Assembly (NCBI GenBank): GCA_946885765.1
Contig: CAMPHD010000007.1
Location: 1-24,391 of the forward strand
Source: an uncultured Thalassospira sp.
GTDB lineage: Bacteria; Pseudomonadota; Alphaproteobacteria; Rhodospirillales_A; Thalassospiraceae
DNA: 24,391 bases
Direction: 5' to 3'
Shown: piece by piece, positions 1 through 7,849 of the stretch
How the letters are laid out: each line of letters starts with the position of its first letter
How positions within the stretch are numbered: the stretch's first letter is position 1
Position numbers and translations under genes: made by a program
The notes under the pieces: model-generated
Database searches by the model: none
What the model was told of the DNA's origin: nothing
Seen by the model: the letters and a program-made list of their open reading frames with translations, nothing else

Positions 1-221
1 GACCGTTATTTGACCGGCTGACGCGTTACTGGGCCGGGCGCGATATTGTTGCGGTTATTCATGGCGGCACCGTGAGGGCAGCTTTGGCCAATGCGCTTGG
101 CCTGTCGCTGGAGGCGGCATTGTCGTTTCATATCGATGCGCTGGGTGTGACGCGGATCGAATATATTACCGGGGTCGAGCAGCCGGGATGGCGGGTGACC
201 GGGGTGAACTTGCGGTATTGA
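1..221 (+). CDS. Histidine phosphatase family protein, 3' end only
   Basis: Only the C-terminal 73 residues are present; the gene enters from the left edge, with codons in register from base 3 and a TGA stop at 219-221. The visible part contains HGGTVRAAL, the second conserved histidine motif of the phosphoglycerate mutase-like histidine phosphatase superfamily, and a usual C-terminal strand region ending in VNLRY. The N-terminal RHG catalytic motif lies outside the window. Because cobU follows on the same strand, an alpha-ribazole phosphatase (CobC) role in the cobalamin nucleotide-loop pathway is plausible. The fragment cannot separate this from other family members, so no symbol is given. 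Confidence 0.8.
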   Translation, partial: PLFDRLTRYWAGRDIVAVIHGGTVRAALANALGLSLEAALSFHIDALGVTRIEYITGVEQPGWRVTGVNLRY

Positions 222-278
222 GGCAAGGGCCCGTCCGTCGCGCGGATTATAGGGTGACCGGTGTACGATTGGTCGTGC

Positions 279-306
279 TACCCTGCATGAAATGCCATGC
301 AGGGTA
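279..306. terminator. Perfect 11-bp hairpin between convergent genes
   Basis: Arms TACCCTGCATG (279-289) and CATGCAGGGTA (296-306) are exact reverse complements around a 6-base loop. The hairpin lies 57 bases after the histidine phosphatase stop and 3 bases after the stop of the minus-strand gene, so it could end transcription from either side. Neither side has a clear T-tract, so it may instead be a 3'-end stabilising or Rho-related structure. Confidence 0.5.
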
Positions 307-309
307 TCG

Positions 310-984
310 TCAGGCGGATTTACGTTGTTCGGTTTCAAGTGCGCTTGCGAGTGCATATTCCGATAAAAAGCGATCAACCATGTCGGCCGTCAGATCATGT
401 GCGGCGCAAATTGATGCAACATCGTCAAGATAGGCTTCGTAATATGGTATCGGGCGGCTGCGCGATTTACCGCGAAGGGCGTGGATTTCAGGGAAATCGG
501 TCGCAAATTTTGAACCTTCAATCACCTGAATGATTGTGTCGTCCATGATTGCAGCCGGTTTGCCTTTGTATTTCTTGCCGCAGGCTGACAGCATCTTGCT
601 GGCGGTCGGGATGGATATTCCCGGCTGTCCCAACAACTGAGACAGCTGATCTTCGTCGAAATCGTCATTTTCAAACAGTTCGACAAGATTGGGTAGATCG
701 CGGACCAGCAGCGAAAGCGCATTCACGCGGATGCCACGCGCATGGGACCAGATAATGGTCGCAACAACACCGCAGGTCGGTCGGCTGGCATAAATGTTTC
801 GGACATCGCGACGCGCCAGCGAGATTTCGCCGTTGACCGCGTGATGTTGAAGGAATTCGGGGAATGATTGATCGTTATAGTTCAGCCGATCCAGCAGCCC
901 GCGCCACATATCTTCGCGTGAGACGGTTTGCCAGGTCGTTGATTTCAGGTTCCGAATTCGTTGAATTTGTTCATAAATTGCCAT
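310..984 (-). CDS. Hypothetical protein, possible OGG-fold / helix-hairpin-helix DNA glycosylase-like
   Basis: A 224-residue protein is read from ATG 984. The frame stays open to an upstream ATG at 1092, but residues 1-36 of that longer form look low in structure and the spacer is AT-rich, so I prefer the later start. Around residues 120-150 there is a helix-hairpin-helix-like stretch, PGISIPTASKMLSAC, followed by a PAAIMDDTI segment. This resembles the HhH plus catalytic-Asp arrangement seen in 8-oxoguanine glycosylase-fold proteins (family knowledge). There is no FeS cysteine cluster and no other recognised domain. A glycosylase-like role is inferred from a short motif only. The gene is convergent with the phosphatase and divergent from the riboswitch-cobU unit, so it is probably not part of B12 synthesis. 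The ribosome-binding site before 984 is weak. Confidence 0.75.
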   Translation of the reverse strand: MAIYEQIQRIRNLKSTTWQTVSREDMWRGLLDRLNYNDQSFPEFLQHHAVNGEISLARRDVRNIYASRPTCGVVATIIWSHARGIRVNALSLLVRDLPNLVELFENDDFDEDQLSQLLGQPGISIPTASKMLSACGKKYKGKPAAIMDDTIIQVIEGSKFATDFPEIHALRGKSRSRPIPYYEAYLDDVASICAAHDLTADMVDRFLSEYALASALETEQRKSA

Positions 985-1218
985 TTGATCAGCAAATTTC
1001 CAATTAACCCCAAGAGTTTTCCGACACCTGTTTGGGCATCGGCATCCGGACTTTGTTTGTTTTGTAATGTCCGAAGGTCGCGCTGGCGGCATTTTTGCTC
1101 TGTTTCCAACGTGACAAGATTATGTTCTCCTAAAGAATACCTGCTCACAAGCAGTCAATTCTTACAAATACTGACCTTATGGTTAGGTCCGAGTTTGGGC
1201 TTTGGTCATGGCGGCAAA
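985..1218. other. AT-rich divergent spacer before the cobalamin riboswitch
   Basis: This non-coding stretch separates the minus-strand OGG-like gene from the plus-strand riboswitch and must hold promoters for both. I cannot assign convincing -35/-10 pairs. Visible elements are a small inverted repeat, CTGCT-caca-AGCAG, at 1141-1154, and on the minus strand an SD-like AGGAGAA at 1125-1131 followed by a TTG at 1117. That TTG opens a 37-codon basic reading frame ending at 1004, which could be a leader peptide but is unproven. Confidence 0.4.
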
Positions 1219-1425
1219 GCTGCTAGGTTCGGCTCTGCCGTTTGGTGATGGGAAACAGGTGTGATGCCGGTGCTGCCCCCGCAACTGTAACGGGTTGGGC
1301 GATCCTGGCGATTTTGATGTCGCCAGACACCGGTGATGTTGGTCGACAACATGCCGGGAAGGCGGATTGCTTTCATGCCCCAAGCCAGGAAACCAGCCAT
1401 CGGTGTCCCTGTTCGCAAGAATACG
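1219..1425 (+). promoter_or_regulatory. Cobalamin (AdoCbl) riboswitch
   Basis: The conserved core of the cobalamin riboswitch is easy to read. There is a GATGGGAAAC segment at 1247-1256, then a GCCGGTGCTGCCCCCGCAAC block around 1266-1285 followed by TGTAACGG, and a B12 box AGCCAGGAAACC at 1383-1394. The P2 stem can be drawn between GCTaGGTT near 1222-1229 and AACCAGC at 1391-1397. A small internal hairpin, CGGC-tct-GCCG, occupies 1230-1240. The edges are approximate. It sits about 50-80 bases upstream of the cobU start, so binding of adenosylcobalamin should lower expression of cobU and probably of cobW and cobN behind it. Confidence 0.95.
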
Positions 1426-1439
1426 GGGTAACGCAATCC

Positions 1440-1456
1440 GGCCTCGGTGGGAGGTC
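1440..1456 (+). promoter_or_regulatory. Possible expression-platform hairpin before the cobU ribosome-binding site
   Basis: GGCCTC (1440-1445) can pair with GAGGTC (1451-1456), with one G-U pair and a 5-base loop. It ends seven bases before the AAGGA ribosome-binding site at 1463-1467. There is no T-tract, so control at translation initiation is more likely than termination. The pairing is short and drawn by eye. Confidence 0.35.
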
Positions 1457-1475
1457 AAGGCGAAGGAAAACGGGC

Positions 1476-2015
1476 ATGACCCAGAATATGGCTGAGAACA
1501 GCCAACTTGCCGGGATACATCTGATCCTTGGTGGTGCCAGATCGGGCAAAAGCCGGTTTGCCGAAAACCGGATCAACCATGCAGGCGGCGGTACCTATAT
1601 CGCGACCGGCCGGGCATGGGACGACGAAATGGCGAACCGCATCGAGCTTCACAAATCAACGCGTGGTGAAACATGGCACACGATCGAGGAACCGCTTGAC
1701 CTTTGCGGTGTGCTTTCGATCTGCAATCACAATGGCGGCACGCCGGTACTGGTGGATTGCCTGACGCTGTGGCTGACCAATCTGATGCTGGAGGATCGCG
1801 AGATCGGGGCCGAGTTTGACCGGTTGTGCGATCTTTTGCCGGGACTGAATATCCCGGTTCTTCTGGTATCGAACGAGGTCGGGTTCGGGATTGTGCCGGA
1901 AAATGCCATGGCGCGCAGCTTTCGCGACCATGCGGGACGATTGCATCAACGGATTGCCGAACTTGCCGATCAGGTGACGCTTGTGGTTGCCGGCATTCCG
2001 ATGACGGTTAAATAG
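1476..2015 (+). CDS. cobU: Adenosylcobinamide kinase / adenosylcobinamide-phosphate guanylyltransferase
   Basis: This 179-residue bifunctional enzyme (CobU in Salmonella, CobP in Pseudomonas) phosphorylates adenosylcobinamide and then transfers GMP to give adenosyl-GDP-cobinamide for nucleotide-loop assembly. The P-loop GGARSGKS is at residues 19-26. The ATGRAWDDEM region and the histidine near residue 59 (RIELHKS) match the position of the guanylylated His in the family. VDCLTLWLTNL and SNEVGFGIVP are also family signatures. The start is ATG 1476, with AAGGA eight bases upstream; the frame is open further 5' but that part is the riboswitch. Length is normal for the family. It is the first gene after the riboswitch, with cobW starting 32 bases after its stop. 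Confidence 0.97.
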   Translation: MTQNMAENSQLAGIHLILGGARSGKSRFAENRINHAGGGTYIATGRAWDDEMANRIELHKSTRGETWHTIEEPLDLCGVLSICNHNGGTPVLVDCLTLWLTNLMLEDREIGAEFDRLCDLLPGLNIPVLLVSNEVGFGIVPENAMARSFRDHAGRLHQRIAELADQVTLVVAGIPMTVK

Positions 2016-2047
2016 AACAGAATTTATGGATTTAAGGATAATTGAAC

Positions 2048-3088
2048 ATGGCACAGCTTGGAAAAATTCCGGCAACAGTGATCACCGGTTTTCTTGGTGC
2101 AGGCAAAACCACGATGATCCGCAATATGCTGGAAAATGCCGGGGGCAAGCGGATTGCATTGATCATCAACGAGTTTGGTGATCTCGGTGTCGACCGCGAG
2201 GTTATTAATGGTTGCGGCATTTCAGGCTGCGCAGAGGAAGATGTTGTTGAACTGGCCAATGGCTGCATCTGCTGCACGGTGGCGGATGATTTTCTGCCAA
2301 CCATCAAAGGATTGATCGACCGGGAAACGCCACCAGACCATATCGTTATCGAAACATCTGGTCTGGCATTGCCAAAACCATTGGTCAAGGCGTTCAACTG
2401 GCCGGAAATCCGGTCGCGCGTCACGGTGGACGGTGTTGTTGCGGTTCTGGATGGGGCGGCGTTGCGTGATGGGCTTTTTGCCCATGATCATCACGCGGTT
2501 CAGGCGCAGCGCGAGGCGGATGACAATCTTGATCATGAAAGCCCGCTTGAGGAACTGTTTGAAGAGCAGCTTCATTGCGCGGATATGGTGGTTCTGAACA
2601 AGACCGATTTGCTGACGGATGCCGAAATTGCCAAGGTCGAAGCAGATGTCCGGGCAGAGCTGAAACGCCCGTCCGTCAAGATTATCGCAACTGCGCATTC
2701 AAAGGTCGAAAATGCTGTTTTGCTGGGCCTTGGTGCGGCAGCCGAGGATGACCTTGATAGCCGTCCGTCGCACCATGACGATGGTCACGAACATGACCAT
2801 GACGATTTTGAAAGCTTTGTCGTATCGCTTGATAATGTTGAGGATGCCGCAGCACTCGAGAAGCGTTTGATTGATGTTGTGCGTCAGTTTGATGTGCTGC
2901 GGATCAAGGGGTTCCTTGATATTCCCGGCAAACCGATGCGCCAGATCGTTCAGGGTGTAGGTGAGAGGTTCCAGCGTTATTTCGACCGCCCGTGGGCGGC
3001 AACCGAGAAACGCCGGTCGGAACTGGTGGTGATTGGCCTGCATGGCTTGGATCGCAATGCCATCGAAGCGGCAATCAAGGCATCCTAA
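2048..3088 (+). CDS. cobW: CobW, G3E-family GTPase / metallochaperone
   Basis: This 346-residue COG0523/G3E GTPase is thought to handle metal supply for cobalt insertion in the aerobic B12 pathway. Visible motifs are Walker A GFLGAGKTT (residues 14-22), the metal-binding CICC at 73-76, the guanine-specificity motif NKTDLL near 186, and a histidine- and aspartate-rich metal-binding run (HHDDGHEHDHDD) near 242-253 before the C-terminal CobW domain. ATG 2048 is preferred because AAGGATA at 2034-2040 is correctly spaced; a TTG two codons upstream is too close. It lies between cobU and cobN, the usual alphaproteobacterial order, and probably shares riboswitch control. G3E paralogues for zinc exist, but the neighbours favour cobalt. 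Confidence 0.95.
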   Translation: MAQLGKIPATVITGFLGAGKTTMIRNMLENAGGKRIALIINEFGDLGVDREVINGCGISGCAEEDVVELANGCICCTVADDFLPTIKGLIDRETPPDHIVIETSGLALPKPLVKAFNWPEIRSRVTVDGVVAVLDGAALRDGLFAHDHHAVQAQREADDNLDHESPLEELFEEQLHCADMVVLNKTDLLTDAEIAKVEADVRAELKRPSVKIIATAHSKVENAVLLGLGAAAEDDLDSRPSHHDDGHEHDHDDFESFVVSLDNVEDAAALEKRLIDVVRQFDVLRIKGFLDIPGKPMRQIVQGVGERFQRYFDRPWAATEKRRSELVVIGLHGLDRNAIEAAIKAS

Positions 3089-3112
3089 GCAGCGCGTTCA
3101 TGTTTTGAAACA

Positions 3113-3155
3113 TTGAGATCATCCGGCTGTGATTGTGCGGCTCGGGTGATCTCAA
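3113..3155 (+). other. 13-bp inverted repeat between cobW and cobN
   Basis: TTGAGATCATCCG (3113-3125) pairs with CGGGTGATCTCAA (3143-3155) with a single G-U pair, around a 17-base loop. It lies 25 bases after the cobW stop and 25 bases before the GGAAG ribosome-binding site of cobN. There is no T-tract, so it looks more like an mRNA processing or stabilising element, or a partial attenuator, than a full terminator. Confidence 0.5.
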
Positions 3156-3191
3156 GTTCCTGATATCCGAAAAAAGAAACGGAAGTTCCCG

Positions 3192-6100
3192 ATGCATCTA
3201 CTTGCCGCCCAGCCGGGACTGGTCACCGATGGAAGCGAGGCCGTCGATCTGGGTCAAAGCCCGGGCGATGTCGTTATCCTGTCGGCGGCAGAGTCCGAGC
3301 TTGCCTGTCTGGCGGGGGCGCAGGCACGGCTGGATGCGGCGTTTGGCAAAGATGTACCGTCCTTGCGATTGGCGAGCCTTTTGCAGCTGGGGCACAATAT
3401 GTCGGTCGATCTTTATGTCGACGACGTTCTGGCAGAGGCCAAATTCATCATCGTGCGTATTCTGGGCGGGCGAGGATATTGGGAATACGGGATCGAACAA
3501 CTGGTCGAACTGGCCCGTCGCAACGATGTGCCGCTAGTACTGTTGCCCGGTGACGATCAACCCGATGCGGAACTTCTGTCCCTATCGACGGTTAAGGGCA
3601 GCACATATCAGCAAATCTGGCGTTATCTGATCGAAGGTGGGCCAGAAAATGCCGAACATTTACTTCGGATTATATATGAAAAGCTGAACCCGTCTGTCAG
3701 CTGGAACTGGAAGCCGGCGGCACCCTTGGTCAAGGCCGGTTTGTATTGGCCGGGAAAAACAACGGCAGACCTTGAAGAAATTGAACAAATTTGGAAACAA
3801 AATCATCCTGTTGTTCCAATAATCTTCTACCGTGCGTTAATTCAGGCCGGTAATCTGGACGTAATTGATGCACTGGTTGAAGAACTTCAGGCTAATAAAC
3901 TAAACCCGTTGCCAATTTTTGTTACCAGCCTGAAAGACCCGGTTGCTGCTGCTCTGGTCGAGGAATGGCTGGGTGCGACCAAAGCGGACCTGATCCTCAA
4001 CACCACCGGTTTTTCCCTTGCGGTGCCCGGTGTAGAACGCCAGAGCGGACCGTTTGACGGCGTAGACGCGCCGGTTTTTCAGGTTGTGTTGTCGGGCGGT
4101 GGCGAAGTGTCTTGGCGCGACGGTGTCAACGGGCTTGCGGCGCGCGATATTGCAATGAATGTCGCATTGCCGGAAGTAGATGGGCGTATCCTGTCGCGTG
4201 CCATCTCGTTCAAGGGATCCGCGGACAAGGATGACCTGACACAGATTGATCTGGTCAAATATATTCCGGTGCGCGATCGCGTTGCTTTTGTTGCCGAACT
4301 GTCGGCCAATTGGGTCAAATTGCGCAAGACATACGCTCCGATGCGCAAAGTCGCGATGATCATGGCCAATTACCCCAACAAGGATGCGCGGCTTGGCAAT
4401 GGTGTGGGGCTTGATACACCGGCCGGGATGATTGAAACCCTGCGGGCGATGAAGGATGCCGGGTACAGGATTGATGACCTGCCGGAAAATGGCGACGCGC
4501 TGATTGCGGCGGTCAAGGCTGGGCCGACCAATGATTTCAAGTCGCTGGCTGATAGAACTGTTCGGGTGACGATCCCGATTACTGATTATCGCGCGGCATT
4601 TGCCACCCTGCCTGCAAGTATTCGGAAGCAGGTGACAGATGCCTGGGGCGATCCGGAAAGCGATCCGTTTTATCTGCCGGATCGGGTGGCAATTGCTCTT
4701 TCGATCCTGCCGATGGGTAATGTCGTGGTCGGGCTGCAACCGGCGCGCGGATACAATATTGATCCGCTTGAAAGCTATCACTCGCCCGATCTGGTGCCGC
4801 CGCATAACTATTTCGCGTTTTATATCTGGTTGCGGCGTCATTTCGGGGCACATGCAGTCATTCATTTCGGCAAACATGGCAATATGGAATGGCTTCCGGG
4901 CAAGTCGCTGGCGCTGTCAGAAGAATGCTTTCCCGAGGCCGTGTTTGGCCCGACGCCGCATTTCTATCCCTTTATCGTCAATGATCCGGGCGAAGGCACA
5001 CAGGCCAAGCGTCGTGCACAGGCGATGATCCTTGATCATCTGACCCCGCCTTTGACGCGGGCAGAAAGTTACGGGCCGCTTAAGGATCTGGAGGCGCTGG
5101 TTGATGAATATTACGACGCAGCCGCGGTCGACCCAAGGCGGCTGGTGATCCTGAAACGCGACATTCTTGAGCTTGCCATTCGTATCGGCCTTGATCGCGA
5201 TTGCGGCATTGAGCCGGACGAGGATGAGGAAAGCGCACTTGCCAAGCTTGATAACTATCTGTGCGAGTTGAAGGAACTTCAGATCCGCGACGGTTTGCAC
5301 ATCTTTGGCAAAGCCCCGGAAGATGATCTTTTGACCGACCTTCTGGTCGCACTGGCAAGATTGCCGCGCGGGGCAAGCGAGGGGCCAAAGGCGTCGCTTC
5401 ATCGGGCCTTGGCCGCCGATATTCTTGGCGATCCTGATTTTGATCCGCTTGATTGTGCCTTTGCCGAGTTTTGGCCGGGGACAAAGCCGGAAATCCTTGC
5501 GCAATATGACGTTGGTGCATGGCGCACCACGGGCGATACGGTGGAGCGGATCGAGCTTCTGGCGCGTGATCTGGTGGGTGGGGTTGCGGTGCCCGATCCG
5601 GCATGGAGCCGGACCAATGATGTTCTTTCCGATGTCGAAACGTCTATTCGTCCGGCGGTAACAGCCTGTGGCAAGGCCGAGATTGCCGGATTGCTGCGTG
5701 GTCTTGCGGGCAAGTTTGTCGAACCGGGGCCGTCGGGTGCGCCAACGCGCGGGCGGCCAGATGTTTTGCCGACCGGGCGGAATTTCTATTCGGTTGATAC
5801 GCGGACGGTTCCGACCCCGGCGGCATGGCAACTGGGCTGGAAATCAGCCGAACTGCTGTTGGAGCGGCATGTCCAGGATCATGGTGAATGGCCCGCGGCC
5901 CTTGGTCTTTCGGTTTGGGGGACCAGCAATATGCGCACCGGGGGCGATGACATTGCCCAGGCGCTTGCCCTGATGGGGGCAAGGCCAACCTGGGACAGCG
6001 CGTCGCGCCGGGTGACCGGGTTCGAGATTATGCCCGCATCTCTGCTGGGGCGGCCGCGTGTTGATGTGACGTTGCGCATATCAGGTTTCTTCCGCGATGC

Positions 6101-6959
6101 GTTCCCCGGCCTGATTGACCTGTTTGACAGCGCGGTGCGTGCGGTGGCTGCACAAACGGACGAAGCTGCGGACATGAACCCGATTGCGGTACGGGTTGCG
6201 GCAGAAACCGCGAAGCTGTGTGAGGCCGGGGCAAGCCCCGATCAGGCCAGAAAACAGGCGGCATATCGCGTGTTCGGGGCCAAACCCGGTGCCTATGGCG
6301 CGGGGTTGCAGGCAATGATCGACGAAGAACTTTGGGAAGATGAGACCGATCTGGCGGATGCCTATCTGGCGTGGGGCAGTTATGCCTATGGCAACGGGGC
6401 CGAAGGCGAAGCTGCGCGTGATCTGTTTGAAATGCGGCTGTCGCGGGTGGATGCGATTGTTCATAATCAGGACAACCGCGAACATGATTTGCTGGATTCC
6501 GATGACTACTATCAGTTCGAAGGCGGAATGACATCGGCGGTCCGGCATCTGTCCGGCAGGCAACCGACGGTCTATCACAGTGATCATTCCCGCCCGGAAA
6601 GCCCGAAAATCCGAACTTTGGAAGAAGAAATTGCCCGTGTTGTCCGGGCCCGCGTGGTTAATCCGAAATGGATCAAAGGCGTGATGCGCCATGGTTACAA
6701 GGGCGCATTTGAGATGGCGGCGACGGTGGATTACCTGTTTGCCTTTGCCGCGACGGCGCGGTGCGTTGCCGATCATCATTTTGATCTGGTTTATGAGGCG
6801 TATCTTGGCGATACGGATGTGCGTGAATTCATCAGGGATTACAATCCCGACGCACTTTCTGATATCCGCAACCGCCTGCGCGAGGCGATTGATCGTGGTT
6901 TGTGGCAGCCGCGCCGAAATTCCGTCTCGGCCGATCTGATGGGGAACAACGTCCCATAA
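3192..6959 (+). CDS. cobN: Cobaltochelatase subunit CobN
   Basis: This 1255-residue protein is the large subunit of the ATP-dependent CobNST chelatase that inserts Co(II) into hydrogenobyrinic acid a,c-diamide, the late-cobalt aerobic route. Length is normal for CobN (about 1250-1300). The CobN/Mg-chelatase H-subunit signature HFGKHGNMEWLPGK lies near residues 556-569, followed by YPFIVNDPGEGTQAKRRAQA. Further family blocks are ALGLSVWGTSNMRTGGDD near 905 and YGAGLQAMIDEELW near 1035. ATG 3192 follows GGAAG at 3181-3185. Codons about 195-245 (3770-3920) are distinctly AT-rich compared with the rest. The small subunits CobS and CobT are not in the window. Confidence 0.97.
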   Translation: MHLLAAQPGLVTDGSEAVDLGQSPGDVVILSAAESELACLAGAQARLDAAFGKDVPSLRLASLLQLGHNMSVDLYVDDVLAEAKFIIVRILGGRGYWEYGIEQLVELARRNDVPLVLLPGDDQPDAELLSLSTVKGSTYQQIWRYLIEGGPENAEHLLRIIYEKLNPSVSWNWKPAAPLVKAGLYWPGKTTADLEEIEQIWKQNHPVVPIIFYRALIQAGNLDVIDALVEELQANKLNPLPIFVTSLKDPVAAALVEEWLGATKADLILNTTGFSLAVPGVERQSGPFDGVDAPVFQVVLSGGGEVSWRDGVNGLAARDIAMNVALPEVDGRILSRAISFKGSADKDDLTQIDLVKYIPVRDRVAFVAELSANWVKLRKTYAPMRKVAMIMANYPNKDARLGNGVGLDTPAGMIETLRAMKDAGYRIDDLPENGDALIAAVKAGPTNDFKSLADRTVRVTIPITDYRAAFATLPASIRKQVTDAWGDPESDPFYLPDRVAIALSILPMGNVVVGLQPARGYNIDPLESYHSPDLVPPHNYFAFYIWLRRHFGAHAVIHFGKHGNMEWLPGKSLALSEECFPEAVFGPTPHFYPFIVNDPGEGTQAKRRAQAMILDHLTPPLTRAESYGPLKDLEALVDEYYDAAAVDPRRLVILKRDILELAIRIGLDRDCGIEPDEDEESALAKLDNYLCELKELQIRDGLHIFGKAPEDDLLTDLLVALARLPRGASEGPKASLHRALAADILGDPDFDPLDCAFAEFWPGTKPEILAQYDVGAWRTTGDTVERIELLARDLVGGVAVPDPAWSRTNDVLSDVETSIRPAVTACGKAEIAGLLRGLAGKFVEPGPSGAPTRGRPDVLPTGRNFYSVDTRTVPTPAAWQLGWKSAELLLERHVQDHGEWPAALGLSVWGTSNMRTGGDDIAQALALMGARPTWDSASRRVTGFEIMPASLLGRPRVDVTLRISGFFRDAFPGLIDLFDSAVRAVAAQTDEAADMNPIAVRVAAETAKLCEAGASPDQARKQAAYRVFGAKPGAYGAGLQAMIDEELWEDETDLADAYLAWGSYAYGNGAEGEAARDLFEMRLSRVDAIVHNQDNREHDLLDSDDYYQFEGGMTSAVRHLSGRQPTVYHSDHSRPESPKIRTLEEEIARVVRARVVNPKWIKGVMRHGYKGAFEMAATVDYLFAFAATARCVADHHFDLVYEAYLGDTDVREFIRDYNPDALSDIRNRLREAIDRGLWQPRRNSVSADLMGNNVP

Positions 6960-7145
6960 CAGCGCATTATCCAACATTACGAATCACGAGAATTTTACTG
7001 TTGGAACAAACCGGGCAGTTGAAACGTTTCGTTTTCGCACCATATCTCTTTTAACCAAGTCTTAATAAGTTGGTTGAGGGACGGGGCACACCTATCGGGC
7101 CGATAACCGCACAAGACGGTTCGGCAACAGAGTTAGGAGGCCACT
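6960..7145 (+). promoter_or_regulatory. Leader/regulatory spacer with several inverted repeats before the unknown gene
   Basis: After the cobN stop there is CCAACA...TGTTGG (6971-7004, weak), a perfect palindrome GAAACGTTTC (7021-7030), and an operator-like repeat AACCAA-11-TTGGTT (7053-7075). A hairpin formed by GCCGATAACCG (7099-7109) and CGGTTCGGC (7117-7125) follows, with a two-base bulge. An excellent AGGAGG at 7135-7140 is five bases before the next ATG. The layout suggests separate transcription and control of the downstream gene, but no protein or ligand can be named. Confidence 0.45.
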
Positions 7146-7832
7146 ATGGAAAGAACGAAACACGTTCGTTTGCCTGACTATCTGCAGACCCCTCTGCCGG
7201 TTCATGCCGGACACGCAGAAATTGTCGATTTCCTGTTAAATGATGCAGACCTTCCTGACTGGTTACGTACCGATTTGCATGGTCAGGGGCATTATCGCCC
7301 GGCCCGCGGTGCGATCCATTCCATACTTGATTTGCGTGAACGGTTTAACGGCGTTCATGCACCGGTCAGTATCGAAGAATTTCGCGATGGCCTGACCGAA
7401 TTGTCCCGCCATCTGCCGGGACCGGATCAAACGGCCATCGAAATTGATGCCAAGGTCCGAATTTACTGGCGTTACCTGCAAGGTGTTGAACGCCAGATTT
7501 GGCGTGCAACCATCTCCAGTGCGCATGTGGCACTTGATCATTTTCCGGTGGTTCGTGAATTGAAATCGCTGATAGCGGATGTGGTTTCAACGCGCAACTG
7601 GCTTGAACGCCGTCTTGAAGTGATCGAAAAAAGTTTCCAGAAGCCGGTGCATACCCCGAATGATGCGGTGCGCAAGGCACTGCTTCGCCTGCGTCAGATG
7701 TCACCGGGCGATCGGTTGCAACTGTTTAACAAGGCGCGGATGCGCCGCCCCGAATTGCGTAATACCGACATGCGGGAGCCCGATAAATGGGCCGATCTGG
7801 TAACTGGTGATCTTGGGTTATCATCAGGCTGA
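7146..7832 (+). CDS. Protein of unknown function between cobN and cobO
   Basis: This is a 228-residue soluble protein I do not recognise. The start is well set by AGGAGG five bases upstream. It has no signal peptide, no membrane segment and no nucleotide-binding loop. It appears mostly helical, with a tryptophan/arginine-rich centre (KVRIYWRYLQGVERQIW, about residues 103-119) and a basic C-terminal third (RKALLRLRQ and ARMRRPELR). The N-terminal half contains DADLPDWLRTDLHGQG near 32-47. Its style resembles PAS-like or regulatory hypothetical proteins of Rhodospirillales, but that is impression only. Its position inside the cobalamin block could mean a B12-linked role. Its own leader and following terminator argue for independent expression. 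Confidence 0.85.
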   Translation: MERTKHVRLPDYLQTPLPVHAGHAEIVDFLLNDADLPDWLRTDLHGQGHYRPARGAIHSILDLRERFNGVHAPVSIEEFRDGLTELSRHLPGPDQTAIEIDAKVRIYWRYLQGVERQIWRATISSAHVALDHFPVVRELKSLIADVVSTRNWLERRLEVIEKSFQKPVHTPNDAVRKALLRLRQMSPGDRLQLFNKARMRRPELRNTDMREPDKWADLVTGDLGLSSG

Positions 7833-7849
7833 AGTAGCAAAAATACAAA

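Noticed and set aside
1242..1475. N-terminal extension of cobU
   Set aside because: The open frame runs through the riboswitch core. A good ribosome-binding site and the family length place the start at 1476.
3900..4877. Long minus-strand open frame (325 codons) inside cobN
   Set aside because: It is antisense to strongly conserved CobN sequence, has no recognisable domain and reflects codon bias on the coding strand. Similar frames at 4917-5831 and 6081-6977 were rejected for the same reason.
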